A DNA stretch of 64,000 nt from Rhodococcus qingshengii JCM 15477. Lineage in GTDB: Bacteria; Actinomycetota; Actinomycetes; Mycobacteriales; Mycobacteriaceae. Shown here piece by piece: positions 23,928 through 33,090 of the stretch. Position 1 is the stretch's first letter. Each line of letters opens with the position of its first letter. The stretch lies in contig NZ_CP096563.1 of the NCBI RefSeq assembly GCF_023221595.1, forward strand, positions 2,834,501 through 2,898,500, written 5' to 3'. Under the pieces are notes generated by a model. The model saw only the letters and a program-made list of their open reading frames with translations. It did no database searches and was not told the origin of the DNA. Both the position numbers and the translations under genes were made by a program.

Positions 23928-24713
23928 ATGCGGGTGTGTCCACGATCGTCCAGGCGAGTGGCCGCATGCTCACTTGCTGCGGTGGCCGCCGTTGCACTAC
24001 TCGCGGGCTGCTCCGGGTCGGTCCAAGGAGCACCCGTTCCGGACTCCGCGCCGGCGACTGCCGGTGCGACCGACAGCGGCACGGCGGCGCCGAGTACGAC
24101 GGCTGCACCCAAATCCTCGACGCCGAAATCTACCTCTCCGAAAACGGCGGCACCGCTGTCCGAACTGCTGCTGACTCCCGAGGAATTCCCCGAGCCCTTC
24201 GGCGCTGTTGTGCTGCCCCCGCAGGCCGTTCCGATGGCAGCGCCGGATCTAGTCGGCGTCCCGCGCGGTGCCACCGTCGATCCGTCCGAATGTGAGCCAC
24301 CGGAACAGGATTACGGTCCGAACGGGACCGTGATGGCGGTCGGGACCGACAACGCGACGAGGGCAACGATTTCGGTTGAACTCACGAAGGTCGATGCACC
24401 ACTGGACGAGTTGGAAGCGCAAACTCGGCAGTGCCCGTCCATGACTGTCACTGCGAACGGCATCACTACGGCAGTGACGACGGAAATTCTTCCGCCGTCG
24501 CCGATCGATGCCGACAAGACGATGTCACTTCGCCGCACTGTCGTGTCCCCCAAGGCCACAGCCGGTGATCAGACGATGCTGACCTTGATCGCGCAGGTCG
24601 GCGACGTACGGGTGGCGACAACACTGATGACGTTCGGTTCTGCGACGCCCTCGACGGCACCGCTGGATCAAGCGTTCACTGCAGCCGTGCAGAAGGTCAA
24701 AGCAGGCAAGTGA
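23928..24713 (+). CDS. predicted exported lipoprotein, sensor-domain-like, unknown function
   Basis: 261 residues. The N-terminus MRVCPRSSRRVAACSLAAVAAVALLAGCSG is a typical lipoprotein signal (basic n-region, hydrophobic core, lipobox LLAGC with Cys28 as the lipidated residue; given here as positions 1-30). A Ser/Thr/Ala/Pro-rich linker (about 30-75) links to a globular domain of about 180 residues with two cysteines (ECEPPEQDYG and TRQCPSM) that may form a disulfide. The layout resembles actinobacterial 'sensor domain' lipoproteins related to PknH-type extracellular domains, but I do not assign a family firmly. GCGGAGG 5 nt upstream supports the start. Confidence 0.75.
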   Translation: MRVCPRSSRRVAACSLAAVAAVALLAGCSGSVQGAPVPDSAPATAGATDSGTAAPSTTAAPKSSTPKSTSPKTAAPLSELLLTPEEFPEPFGAVVLPPQAVPMAAPDLVGVPRGATVDPSECEPPEQDYGPNGTVMAVGTDNATRATISVELTKVDAPLDELEAQTRQCPSMTVTANGITTAVTTEILPPSPIDADKTMSLRRTVVSPKATAGDQTMLTLIAQVGDVRVATTLMTFGSATPSTAPLDQAFTAAVQKVKAGK

Positions 24714-24868
24714 TTTCGCAGCACACAGGTACGACAAGTAGCGGAGCTGCTCGGTGCGGCGCGGTACTTGGTCCCCAACAAATGCGGTAATCCACAGACG
24801 AGTTGGACGCAGCTGTTTTCCCTGGTCGAGCAGACGGCCGGGTCAGGGTGATCAGCGACGGTGTGTGC

Positions 24869-26002
24869 ATGACGACATCACCTCTTCCGGGAGAATTCGA
24901 ATTCTCCGACGACGACCTTGCCGCCCTTCTCGGATGCGTCGAACGCGTCTCCGATCCAGGCGAATTGATCGCGGCAATACCCGCACTCCTGGGCTTCCAC
25001 CCGTCCAACTCTGTGGTTGCGCTGTCTCTGATGGGCGCCTCCGCCTCGACGCTCGGACCAGTGATGCGGCACGACTACTTTCCCAGTGTCAGGGGAAAGC
25101 CCGCGAGGCAGATGAGCGCGGCGCTGCGCCAGTTCGCCGCCGTCTGTGACGGGGAAGGCGCGCGTGCGGTCGTTCTCGTGGTGATCACCGATTGCTCGGC
25201 AGCTGAAACTCTGATCGATGAAACCATCGAGCTGGCCGAGGTATTCGAAGACATGCTCGGCGGAACCTGCGTCGAGCTGGCCGACGTATTGTGCACGGCC
25301 GCAATAGAATCTGGCCAGCCGTGGACGAGCGTCATGCGTTCGATTCACCGCGGCACCCTGCCAGACCCGGCATCTTCGTCGGTTGCGGCAGCACAGGTGT
25401 TGGGCGGGAGGGTCATTCGCCGTTCGCGTGAGGAACTGGTCCGGTGGGTACACGGCGCCGCTCGCAATCACGACACGATTGCCCGACTGATCGCGAGCCG
25501 ACGAGAGTCGAGCGCGCACAGAGGGGGACCGAGCGGTGAAACCGCAGTTCAGCGCCGGATCGATCTGGTGTTGGAACATGTCCGCCGTGTCGAGGCAGGC
25601 GCTCACCGCCCTGACCCGCAGGAATGCGCCGATCTGGTGGTCGCATTGACGGACGTACGCGTGCGCGACGTGGTGCTGGGATTGGCGATCACGTCCGTTG
25701 CGGCACATGCTGAGCAATTGTGGCTCGTGCTCACCCATGAAGTCCCGTTGCCCGAACGAGCTTGGCCGGCAACACTTCTCGGCTTCTTTGCATACGTGCG
25801 TGGCGACGGACCTCTGGCAGGTGTTGCGCTGTCGGCCGCGCTGTCGGCCGATTCGGAACACACCTTGGCGGGATTGCTGGATCTATCGCTGCAATCCGGT
25901 ATGCGCCCCGACGGAATCCGTGACCTCGCGGCCGTCGGATTGTCCATCGGGGAATCGCTCGGAATCACCGGCTTGCCGCCGGCACTGCCGAATGGAAGCT
26001 AG
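24869..26002 (+). CDS. DUF4192 family protein
   Basis: 377 residues, soluble. The start [54 protein letters not shown] (region 1-54) fits the DUF4192 family, in which the N-terminal 'LIAAvP.LLGF.P..SlV.v.L' is conserved, and the later [22 protein letters not shown] also fits. Its function is not known. It ends 4 bp inside the convergent galE. The 155-nt gap upstream (24714-24868) shows no gene. ATG 24869 has no strong Shine-Dalgarno; the frame is open further upstream to 24803. Confidence 0.8.
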   Translation: MTTSPLPGEFEFSDDDLAALLGCVERVSDPGELIAAIPALLGFHPSNSVVALSLMGASASTLGPVMRHDYFPSVRGKPARQMSAALRQFAAVCDGEGARAVVLVVITDCSAAETLIDETIELAEVFEDMLGGTCVELADVLCTAAIESGQPWTSVMRSIHRGTLPDPASSSVAAAQVLGGRVIRRSREELVRWVHGAARNHDTIARLIASRRESSAHRGGPSGETAVQRRIDLVLEHVRRVEAGAHRPDPQECADLVVALTDVRVRDVVLGLAITSVAAHAEQLWLVLTHEVPLPERAWPATLLGFFAYVRGDGPLAGVALSAALSADSEHTLAGLLDLSLQSGMRPDGIRDLAAVGLSIGESLGITGLPPALPNGS

Positions 26003-26988
26003 CGAGCAGCGTGTGAGCGGTCGCCCAGATCCTGGAGGAACTGCCATGCGTCGGCGACGATGACGTCGAGATCGGTACGCGTGGGCGTCCAACCCAGCTC
26101 GGCAATCGCCTTGTCGCTCGATGCGATCAGTACTGCCGGATCACCCAGCCGTCGTGACGCGTCCTCGACGTTGATCGGCAGGCCGGTGACCCGCGCACAG
26201 GCGGCGATCACCTCGCGCACGCTGAAGCCGGCACCGCTTCCGAGGTTGTAGATGCGGTGCTCGCCGGGAACCGAGGATTCGAGCGCCAGTAGATGTGCTT
26301 CGGCGAGGTCCAGCACGTGGATGTAGTCGCGTACCGCGGTTCCGTCCGGCGTGGGCCAGTCGGTTCCGAAGACCGAGATCTTGTCCCGCTGTTCGAGCGC
26401 GACCTGCAGGACGAGTGGAATCAGGTGGGTTTCGATCACCCGGTTCTCGCCGGCGGACTTGTACGCACCTGCGACGTTGAAGTAGCGCAAGCTCGTCGCA
26501 CCGAGGCCGTGGGCGATCGAGTACGAGGTGATCGCATGATCGATCGCGAGCTTGGTCGCGCCGTACGGATTGGTGGGGCGGGTCGGAGCGGTCTCCACGA
26601 TGGGTGACTGCTCCGGTTCGCCGTACGTAGCGGCGGTGGACGAGAACACGAGGCGGGGAGTACCGGAGACACGGATAGCCTCGAGCAACTCGATGGTCGT
26701 GACGACGTTTCCGCGCCAGTACTTTTCAGGGTGAAGCACCGATTCGCCCACCAGCGACTGCGCTGCGAAGTGAAGCACACCGTCGAAAACCGGTGAACCC
26801 GCACTGCCGAGGACGTCGGCAGCAAGCGCTCCCACGTCTCCTTCGATGAACTCGGCACCGGCAGGCACCGCGTCGGCATTTCCGGTGGAGAGGTCGTCGA
26901 TGACGACAACCTCGTGTCCACGCTCGAGCAACACAGTGCTGCACACACTGCCGACGTAACCGGCGCCGCCGGTGACCAGGAGTTTCAT
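25999..26988 (-). CDS. galE: UDP-glucose 4-epimerase
   Basis: 329 residues, an extended short-chain dehydrogenase. The NAD-binding motif GGAGYVGS is at residues 7-14, the catalytic Ser/Thr and Tyr-x3-Lys are in [14 protein letters not shown] and NPYGATK, and [14 protein letters not shown] is a GalE hallmark. It interconverts UDP-glucose and UDP-galactose, feeding arabinogalactan. It starts 8 nt after the dtxR stop, so dtxR-galE form an operon, an arrangement also seen in corynebacteria. Its stop overlaps the DUF4192 stop region. Confidence 0.94.
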   Translation of the reverse strand: MKLLVTGGAGYVGSVCSTVLLERGHEVVVIDDLSTGNADAVPAGAEFIEGDVGALAADVLGSAGSPVFDGVLHFAAQSLVGESVLHPEKYWRGNVVTTIELLEAIRVSGTPRLVFSSTAATYGEPEQSPIVETAPTRPTNPYGATKLAIDHAITSYSIAHGLGATSLRYFNVAGAYKSAGENRVIETHLIPLVLQVALEQRDKISVFGTDWPTPDGTAVRDYIHVLDLAEAHLLALESSVPGEHRIYNLGSGAGFSVREVIAACARVTGLPINVEDASRRLGDPAVLIASSDKAIAELGWTPTRTDLDVIVADAWQFLQDLGDRSHAAR

Positions 26989-26996
26989 CTACTTCC

Positions 26997-27683
26997 TCAG
27001 ACCTGCTTGACCTGAACGGCGTGAGCCATTTCCTCGGACAGGTCGAACCCGCTGTGACCCGGCACGATGATCGTCACCGAGCCCGGACGGGTTTCGACCG
27101 TCACCCTGGCGTCGGGAACGACGCCGGCGTCACGCAGCTGCGCGATCACCTCGGGATCGGACTGCACGTGCTCGGCCAGTCGCCGAACGACCACAGCTGT
27201 CTGTGCGCCGTGCGGAATATCGGTCAGGCGCACCAATGTTTCGGTGGTGGCAACCGGGCCGTCGAGTCCCAACTGGTCCAAGCCCGGAATCGGGTTGCCG
27301 TAGGGCGACGTCGTGGGGTTGTTCAGAACGACGACGAGCCGACGCTCGACCTCCTCGCTCATCACGTGCTCCCAACGGCATGCCTCGGCATGTACGTCTT
27401 CCCATTTGAGACCGATGACGTCCACCAGCAGGCGCTCTGCCAACCGGTGCTTACGCATGACAGAGATCGCGAGATCGCGACCCTTGTCGGTGAGTTCCAG
27501 ATGTCGATCGCCGGCGACCATCAGCAAGCCGTCACGCTCCATACGCGCAACAGTCTGGCTGACGGTGGGTCCGCTCTGTTCGAGCCGTTCGGCGATCCGC
27601 GCCCGGAGTGGGACTACGCCCTCTTCTTCCAAGTCGTAGATCGTCCGGAGATACATCTCCGTGGTGTCGACTAGATCCTTCAC
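26997..27683 (-). CDS. ideR: iron-dependent repressor IdeR/DtxR
   Basis: 228 residues, the normal DtxR/IdeR length. The N-terminal winged helix starts KDLVDTTEMYLRTIYDLEEEGV; the metal-binding and dimerisation domain includes MRKHRLAERLLVDVIGL and HAEACRWEHVMSEEVERRL (Cys/His/Glu ligands); the C-terminal SH3-like domain ends GSVTIIVPGHSGFDLSEEMAHAVQV. With Fe2+ it represses siderophore genes and controls iron storage. GTG 27683 is preferred to the TTG two codons earlier because AAGGGG lies 6 nt upstream of it and the N-terminus then matches M. tuberculosis IdeR. Upstream partner of galE. Confidence 0.95.
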   Translation of the reverse strand: MKDLVDTTEMYLRTIYDLEEEGVVPLRARIAERLEQSGPTVSQTVARMERDGLLMVAGDRHLELTDKGRDLAISVMRKHRLAERLLVDVIGLKWEDVHAEACRWEHVMSEEVERRLVVVLNNPTTSPYGNPIPGLDQLGLDGPVATTETLVRLTDIPHGAQTAVVVRRLAEHVQSDPEVIAQLRDAGVVPDARVTVETRPGSVTIIVPGHSGFDLSEEMAHAVQVKQV

Positions 27684-27847
27684 ACTCAACCCCTTCGTCA
27701 GTTGATCATTCTACCGTTCAGTTCGTGGTTCCGGTGCCGCCTCCACCGCGGCGAGTCCAGCGCGTGTCCGAATTGGATTCGTGTCACTCGATCTCGGTCT
27801 CCGAAGCGGGCCACGAGTGTGGTGTGCAGCACGAAACGAGAAGGAAG

Positions 27848-27860
27848 TAGCGTGATCCCA
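27848..27860 (+). promoter_or_regulatory. -10 element of a predicted leaderless acuC promoter
   Basis: TAGCGT at 27848-27853 followed by GATCCC and ATG at 27860 (6-nt spacing). An AAGGAAG sequence at 27841-27847 is too far from the ATG (12 nt) to be an ideal ribosome-binding site, so either mode is possible. Confidence 0.4.
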
Positions 27861-29131
27861 TGACCGCGTCGATCAGATCTGACGGGGACCCCGCGGCGTC
27901 TCGAGCGAATCGAGTCGTGGTGTGGAGTCCGGAGTACCTGAGCTATCGGTGGAGCGCCGATCACCCGATGAATCCCACTCGCCTCGATCTCACGATGGCA
28001 CTCTCGCGAAGCCTCGGACTTCTCGAGGGCATCGAATTTCTCGAACCGAGTGCCGCGTCCGATGCCGACCTCCTCAGAATCCACACACCGGCATATCTTG
28101 CAGCGGTCAAAGACGCGGGTAACTCTGCGAACAACGGTGTGAGCGGCCAGGATGTTCCCCACGGGCTCGGTACCGAGGACAACCCGGTCTTCCCGCACAT
28201 GCACGAAGCCAGTGCGATCCTCGCCGGCGGCTCGCTGGCCGCAGCGCAGGAAATCGCTTCGGGACGTACGAGGCGCGCGGTCAGCATCGGCGGCGGCATG
28301 CACCACGCGATGGCGGATTGGGCCTCTGGATTCTGCGTCTACAACGATGCGGCGGTTGCGATTTCGTGGCTGCTCGACAACGGCTACGACCGCATCGCCT
28401 ACATCGACGTCGACGCTCACCACGGCGACGGAGTGCAACATGCGTTCCTCGGGGACCCGCGGGTGCTCACGGTCTCGCTGCATCAGCACCCGGCAACCTT
28501 GTGGCCGAACACCGGATGGTCGAGCGAGGTCGGCGACGGGGCCGCCGAAGGTACGGCGGTGAACATCCCGGTGCTGCCCGGAACCGTCGACGCGTTGTGG
28601 CTGCGTGCATTTCACGCCGTCGTCCCGGGAGCCATTGCAGCCTTCCGCCCGCAGATCATCATCAGCCAGTGCGGAGTCGACTCGCACCGCGAGGACCCGC
28701 TCGCGGATCTCGCCCTCACCGTCGACGGTCAGCGCGCCGCGTTCCTGGCGATGCGTGACCTCGCCGACCGCTACTCCGAGGGGCGGTGGCTGGCAGTCGG
28801 AGGCGGGGGATACGGACTGGTGCGCGTCGTGCCGAGGGCATGGACTCACTTGATCGCTGCAGCCCTCGATCGCGAGATCGACGTCGACACCGCTGTCCCG
28901 GAAGACTGGAAGGAATCGACGAAGCTGCGAGCGCCGAGCGTCGACCTCCCGCCGACCATGGGGGACGGCGGCGATGTCGCCTACACGCCGTGGGACGGCC
29001 CGGGTGGTACACCGGAGACAGGTGTCGCCTCGGTGGACCGTGCACTCACCCGTATCGACTCGGCGATCATCGCGACACGTCGCGCTTCGTTCCCGCTACT
29101 CGGACTCGACCCGGAGGATCCCCGTGACTGA
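27860..29131 (+). CDS. acuC: AcuC-type protein lysine deacetylase (class I/II histone-deacetylase fold)
   Basis: 423 residues. The zinc site and catalytic dyad of the arginase/HDAC fold are visible: GGGMHHAMADWASGFCVYND (tandem His), DVDAHHGDGVQHAF (Asp/His ligands), QCGVDSHREDPL (second Asp) and GGGGYG (transition-state Tyr). AcuC deacetylates acetyl-CoA synthetase and other proteins in the cytoplasm. The stop overlaps the GTG of the downstream acetyltransferase by 8 bp, showing translational coupling. Together they form a candidate acetylation/deacetylation pair. Confidence 0.92.
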   Translation: MTASIRSDGDPAASRANRVVVWSPEYLSYRWSADHPMNPTRLDLTMALSRSLGLLEGIEFLEPSAASDADLLRIHTPAYLAAVKDAGNSANNGVSGQDVPHGLGTEDNPVFPHMHEASAILAGGSLAAAQEIASGRTRRAVSIGGGMHHAMADWASGFCVYNDAAVAISWLLDNGYDRIAYIDVDAHHGDGVQHAFLGDPRVLTVSLHQHPATLWPNTGWSSEVGDGAAEGTAVNIPVLPGTVDALWLRAFHAVVPGAIAAFRPQIIISQCGVDSHREDPLADLALTVDGQRAAFLAMRDLADRYSEGRWLAVGGGGYGLVRVVPRAWTHLIAAALDREIDVDTAVPEDWKESTKLRAPSVDLPPTMGDGGDVAYTPWDGPGGTPETGVASVDRALTRIDSAIIATRRASFPLLGLDPEDPRD

Positions 29132-31835
29132 ACAGTCCGATACCGAAGCTGTCGGCGGCGAGGCGAGCGGCCAGGCGCCGAAGACCGACCCCGCTCACAC
29201 CTATCCCCATTCCTGGGTAGTCGATGTTCTCGCCTCCGACGGCGGAGCGGTGGCGTTGCGACCCATCGTTCCCGAAGACGCGGACAAGCTCGTCGAATTC
29301 CACGGCAAACTCTCCGAGCGCACCCGGTATCTGCGCTACTTCGGCCCGTACCCCACGATGTCGGCGCGCGACGTCAAGAACTTCACGACGGTCGACCACC
29401 ACAACCGTGTGGCGTTCGTGATGATGCTCGGCGACGAGATCATCGCGGTGGGTCGATACGAGCGACTGCTCGACGTCGGTGACGGAAAGTCTGCCGAGGT
29501 CGCCTTCGTCGTCGCCGACGCACACCAGGGGCGCGGCCTCGGCCCGATCCTGCTCGAGTACCTGGCAGCGGCAGCGGCCGAGAACGGTCTGACGATGTTC
29601 GTCGCCGAGGTCCTCTCCGAGAACCGCAACATGGTGACGGTGTTCCGTGAGGCGGGGTATCAGGTGAGCCGCTCTTTCGACGGTGGCGTGCTGAGACTCG
29701 AATTCGCGATCGACCCGACGGAAGCGCTTGTTTCAGTACGCAATTCGCGTGAGCGGGCAGCTGAGGCCCGCAGCATGGGAAACGTGCTCAGCCCGCGATC
29801 GGTGGCGGTGATCGGCGCATCAGCGGACCCGGCCAAAGTGGGTAACGCGGTGTTGACCAACCTGCTGCGCGGCGGATTCACCGGACCGGTCTATCCCGTC
29901 AACGCGGAGCATCGTTCGGTACACGGCGTTCGGGCATATCCGACGGTTCGTGACATCCCCGACGACGTCGATCTCGCCGTCGTGGCTGTACCTGCAGAAT
30001 CGATCAATTCGGTACTCGACGACTGCCTCGACAAGGGCGTCAAAGCGCTGGTGGTCGTCTCGTCGGGCTTCAGTGAGAGTGGTCCGGACGGGCGCTCGTC
30101 CGAACGCAAACTGGTCCATGCAGCGCGCGCTCACGGTATGCGCCTCATCGGCCCGAATGCGCTGGGTGTCGCGAACAACGACCCGGCGATTTCGTTGAAT
30201 GCGACGCTCGCGCCGGTCTTGCCGGTGGCAGGCAACGTCGGCTTCTTCTGTCAGTCCGGCGCGCTCGGTATCGCCATTCTCGACGAAGCCGCGCGCAGCC
30301 GAATCGGATTGTCCGCCTTCGTTTCCGCCGGTAACCGTGCGGACGTCTCGGGTAACGACCTTCTGCAGTACTGGGATTCCGACCAGTCCACCGAAGTGGT
30401 CCTTCTCTATCTGGAGAGCTTCGGCAACCCACGGAAGTTCTCTCGCATCGCGCGTCGAGTTGCGCGGAAGAAGCCGATCGTCGCAGTGAAGAGCGGTCGG
30501 CACGCGGTTCCGCCGGTGCTCGCCGCCACCGGAGTCGAGATCGACGATTCGATCGTCCGCGCCCTCTTCGAACAGGCGGGCGTCATTCAGGTCGGGTCCA
30601 TTTCACAATTGTTCGACTGCGCCTTGCTCTTCGGATACCAACCGTTGCCCGCCGGCCCCCGGCTTGCGGTCATCGGCAACTCGACCGCGCTCGGTGTCCT
30701 TGCTGCGGACGCGGCCCGCAGTGAAGGTCTGCAGGTCAGCGACCCGGTCGACCTCGGCGCCCAGGCGAGTCCGGAACTGTTCGCCACTGCCGTGCGCGAC
30801 GCTTTGGCGTCGTTCGACGTCGATGCCGTCATTGCCGTCTTCGTTCCTCCGGTCGCCATTCCGGTCGAGCCGTTCGCGAAAGCACTCAAGGACGCCGTCG
30901 CAGGCTCGGACAAGCCGATTCTCACCACGTTCCTCGCAGCTGAGGGTGTGCCGGACGTCCTGGCGGTTCGTGACGAAGTCGGTAACCCGACCCGCGGTTC
31001 GGTGCCGTCCTACCCGGGGCCGGAGCGTGCCGCCCTGGCGTTGGCGAGGGCTTGGCGATATGCGGAGTGGCGCAGCAAGCCTGCGTCGAAGGTGGTTCGC
31101 CCCGTGGGTATCGACTCCGAGCGAGCCCAGAAGATGGTGGCAGATTGGCTTGAAAACTCTCCTGGCCGTTGGCTTTCAGATGTGGAAGCGGCGGCGCTGC
31201 TCGAGTGTTACGGGGTCGCCGTCGTCGAATTCCGTTCGGTCCTGAGCGAAGACGAAGCAGTAGAGGCAGCGGATGCTGTCGGCTACCCGGTCGCGGTCAA
31301 GGCAACCGGCGAAATGTGGCGACACCGACCGGATCTGGGCGGCGTCAGGCTGGATCTGAGTGGACCGGAATCGGTGCGCCTCGCTTACCGAGATCTTGCG
31401 GCCGCGTCGGGTGAACCGCTGCTGCACGTGCAGAAAATGGCAACCAAGGGCATCGGATGTGTGGTTGGTGTCCAAGACGACCCGTCGTTCGGTTCGCTGA
31501 TCTCGTTCGGGCTTGCCGGTGTGATCTCCGATCTCCTCGGTGACCGTGCCTATCGCGTACTGCCTCTCACCGAGGACGCTGCTACGGAATTGATCGACGC
31601 GCCCAAGGCCGCGCCGCTTCTCTCCGGATACCGCAACGCCGTTCCGGTCAACAAGGGTGCGTTGGTTGATCTGGTTCAGCGCATCTCGGCGCTGGCCGAC
31701 GACATTCCCGAAGTCCGCGAACTGGCCTGTGAGCCGGTACTCGCTTCGGCTACCGGCGCGGAGATCACCGATTCACGTGTCCGAATCGGACCTGAGCCGA
31801 GCGCAATCGACCTGGGGCCCAGGCGGCTGCGGTAG
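29124..31835 (+). CDS. GNAT protein acetyltransferase fused to an NDP-forming acyl-CoA synthetase-like region (Pat type)
   Basis: 903 residues. The N-terminal GNAT domain (about 31-196) has catalytic Glu125 (AEVAFVV) and the acetyl-CoA loop QGRGLGPILL (135-144). A CoA-binding/succinyl-CoA-synthetase-alpha-like part follows (about 221-480), then the ATP-grasp beta-like part (about 690-895). In active NDP-forming ligases the phospho-His lies in a SHTG motif; here the matching position reads LAATG, with Ala468 in place of His, so ligase activity is probably lost, as in Salmonella Pat. The GNAT-first order is the one of Streptomyces PatA-like enzymes. Likely role: acetyl-CoA-dependent acetylation of acyl-CoA synthetases, reversed by the co-encoded AcuC. 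GTG 29124 overlaps acuC. Confidence 0.9.
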   Translation: MTEQSDTEAVGGEASGQAPKTDPAHTYPHSWVVDVLASDGGAVALRPIVPEDADKLVEFHGKLSERTRYLRYFGPYPTMSARDVKNFTTVDHHNRVAFVMMLGDEIIAVGRYERLLDVGDGKSAEVAFVVADAHQGRGLGPILLEYLAAAAAENGLTMFVAEVLSENRNMVTVFREAGYQVSRSFDGGVLRLEFAIDPTEALVSVRNSRERAAEARSMGNVLSPRSVAVIGASADPAKVGNAVLTNLLRGGFTGPVYPVNAEHRSVHGVRAYPTVRDIPDDVDLAVVAVPAESINSVLDDCLDKGVKALVVVSSGFSESGPDGRSSERKLVHAARAHGMRLIGPNALGVANNDPAISLNATLAPVLPVAGNVGFFCQSGALGIAILDEAARSRIGLSAFVSAGNRADVSGNDLLQYWDSDQSTEVVLLYLESFGNPRKFSRIARRVARKKPIVAVKSGRHAVPPVLAATGVEIDDSIVRALFEQAGVIQVGSISQLFDCALLFGYQPLPAGPRLAVIGNSTALGVLAADAARSEGLQVSDPVDLGAQASPELFATAVRDALASFDVDAVIAVFVPPVAIPVEPFAKALKDAVAGSDKPILTTFLAAEGVPDVLAVRDEVGNPTRGSVPSYPGPERAALALARAWRYAEWRSKPASKVVRPVGIDSERAQKMVADWLENSPGRWLSDVEAAALLECYGVAVVEFRSVLSEDEAVEAADAVGYPVAVKATGEMWRHRPDLGGVRLDLSGPESVRLAYRDLAAASGEPLLHVQKMATKGIGCVVGVQDDPSFGSLISFGLAGVISDLLGDRAYRVLPLTEDAATELIDAPKAAPLLSGYRNAVPVNKGALVDLVQRISALADDIPEVRELACEPVLASATGAEITDSRVRIGPEPSAIDLGPRRLR

Positions 31836-31849
31836 ACACAGTGAACAAC

Positions 31850-31897
31850 ACCGGCCACCGCACATTCCCGAGGGGGAGGGAAGTAGCGGTGGCCGGT
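31850..31897 (+). terminator. stem-loop after the acetyltransferase gene
   Basis: A 12-bp perfect stem ACCGGCCACCGC (31850-31861) / GCGGTGGCCGGT (31886-31897) with a 24-nt loop, followed by GCTTTG. A tighter hairpin (31908-31943) comes directly after. Confidence 0.5.
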
Positions 31898-31907
31898 GCT
31901 TTGTGCG

Positions 31908-31943
31908 GTGCGTCAGCGCGAGTGGTGTGGCGCGCTGACGCAC
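31908..31943. terminator. hairpin between the acetyltransferase and sigB
   Basis: A 13-bp perfect stem GTGCGTCAGCGCG (31908-31920) / CGCGCTGACGCAC (31931-31943) with a 10-nt loop, between two convergent genes; it may act on both transcripts. Confidence 0.6.
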
Positions 31944-31959
31944 GTGCTGTGTTGTTTGA

Positions 31960-32931
31960 TCAGCTCGCGTAGGACCGCAATTTCTCGGCGCGATCGCCGA
32001 CGCGGAGCTTGCCCATGACCTCACGCTCGATCTGACGAACCCGCTCACGCGAGAGGCCGAAGAGCTTGCCGATCTGATCGAGGGTGCGGGGCTGGCCGTC
32101 GTCGAGACCGTAGCGAAGTCGGATGACCTGCTGCTCCCGCTCGTCGAGCGTCCCGAGCACGCTGCGCACATCGCTGTGAAGTAGACCGGCGATGACGGCG
32201 TTCTCGGCCGAGGTCGCCTCGGAATCTTCGATGAAATCGCCCAAGGGCGCTTCTTCGTCGTTGCCCACAGGCATGTCCAGGCTTACCGGGTCGCGGCTGT
32301 GGTCGAGCAGGTCGGCAATCTTGTGCGCCGGGATGCCCGACTCTTCGGCCAACTCGTCGTCCGTGGCTTCTCGCCCGAGCTGCTGGTGCAGTTCGCGCTT
32401 GATGCGGGCGAGCTTGTTGACCTGCTCCACGAGGTGGACTGGGAGCCGGATGGTGCGGCTCTGATCAGCCATTCCGCGGGTGATTGCCTGACGGATCCAC
32501 CAGGTGGCGTACGTCGAGAACTTGAAGCCCTTGGCGTAGTCGAACTTCTCCATCGCACGGATGAGTCCGAGGTTGCCTTCTTGAATCAGATCGAGGAGCG
32601 GCATGCCGCGGCCGGTGTAGCGCTTGGCCAGCGACACGACGAGTCGCAGGTTCGCTTCCAGGAGGTGGCTACGTGCCGACTGTCCCTCGCGAACGATCGT
32701 TGCGAGATCCCTCTTCTTGGCGACTGTCAGGCGCTTTCCCGTGGCAAGGACGTGGCTGGCGTACAGCCCCGCTTCGATTCGCTTCGCCAGTTCGACCTCG
32801 TCTGCTGCTGTCAGCAGTGCAGTACGACCGATCCCGTTCAGGTAGACGCGGACCAGGTCTGCGGCCGGGCTCTGGGCGTCCAGATCTGCGGCGCTCGGAC
32901 GAATGCGAGTAGTGGTGCTGGGGCTTGTCAT
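31960..32931 (-). CDS. sigB: RNA polymerase sigma factor SigB (group 2, primary-like)
   Basis: 323 residues. Regions 1.2 to 4.2 of sigma-70 are present: [16 protein letters not shown] (1.2), [62 protein letters not shown] (region 2, longer block at about 92-153), and [19 protein letters not shown] (4.2 HTH). It lacks the long N-terminal extension of SigA, as group 2 SigB does, and drives stress and stationary-phase transcription. ATG 32931 follows GGGAGG. In mycobacteria sigB is next to ideR; here acuC-pat separate them. A SigH/SigE-like promoter lies upstream. Confidence 0.94.
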   Translation of the reverse strand: MTSPSTTTRIRPSAADLDAQSPAADLVRVYLNGIGRTALLTAADEVELAKRIEAGLYASHVLATGKRLTVAKKRDLATIVREGQSARSHLLEANLRLVVSLAKRYTGRGMPLLDLIQEGNLGLIRAMEKFDYAKGFKFSTYATWWIRQAITRGMADQSRTIRLPVHLVEQVNKLARIKRELHQQLGREATDDELAEESGIPAHKIADLLDHSRDPVSLDMPVGNDEEAPLGDFIEDSEATSAENAVIAGLLHSDVRSVLGTLDEREQQVIRLRYGLDDGQPRTLDQIGKLFGLSRERVRQIEREVMGKLRVGDRAEKLRSYAS

Positions 32932-32953
32932 GACTTGCCTCCCTATCGGCGGT

Positions 32954-32979
32954 CTCTCACACAGTTCAACGTGTGAGAG
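32954..32979. promoter_or_regulatory. 9-bp inverted repeat in the sigB leader
   Basis: CTCTCACAC (32954-32962), 8-nt spacer, GTGTGAGAG (32971-32979): a perfect inverted repeat placed 23-48 nt before the sigB ATG and overlapping the predicted -10. It can be either an operator or an mRNA hairpin near the ribosome-binding site. Confidence 0.5.
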
Positions 32980-32995
32980 TTCCGGGAAAGTTCCC
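32968..32995 (-). promoter_or_regulatory. SigH/SigE-type promoter of sigB
   Basis: On the minus strand GGGAAC(T) (32990-32995 region) is followed by about 18 nt and CGTT (32968-32971), matching the ECF-type GGAAY-N16/19-GTT pattern. In M. tuberculosis sigB is transcribed by SigE/SigH through the same type of promoter. Confidence 0.5.
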
Positions 32996-33090
32996 GTGCC
33001 GATTTCCGCTAAATCGCCGTGACCTGCAGTTATTTCCCAGTCGTCCTGAGAAGTTGCTGAGAACACAAAAATCTGCAACTCACCGGGAAC

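Noticed and set aside
29124..31835. Active acetate-CoA ligase (NDP-forming) call
   Set aside because: The phospho-histidine position reads Ala468, and the protein starts with a GNAT domain and is coupled to acuC, so an acetyltransferase role fits better.
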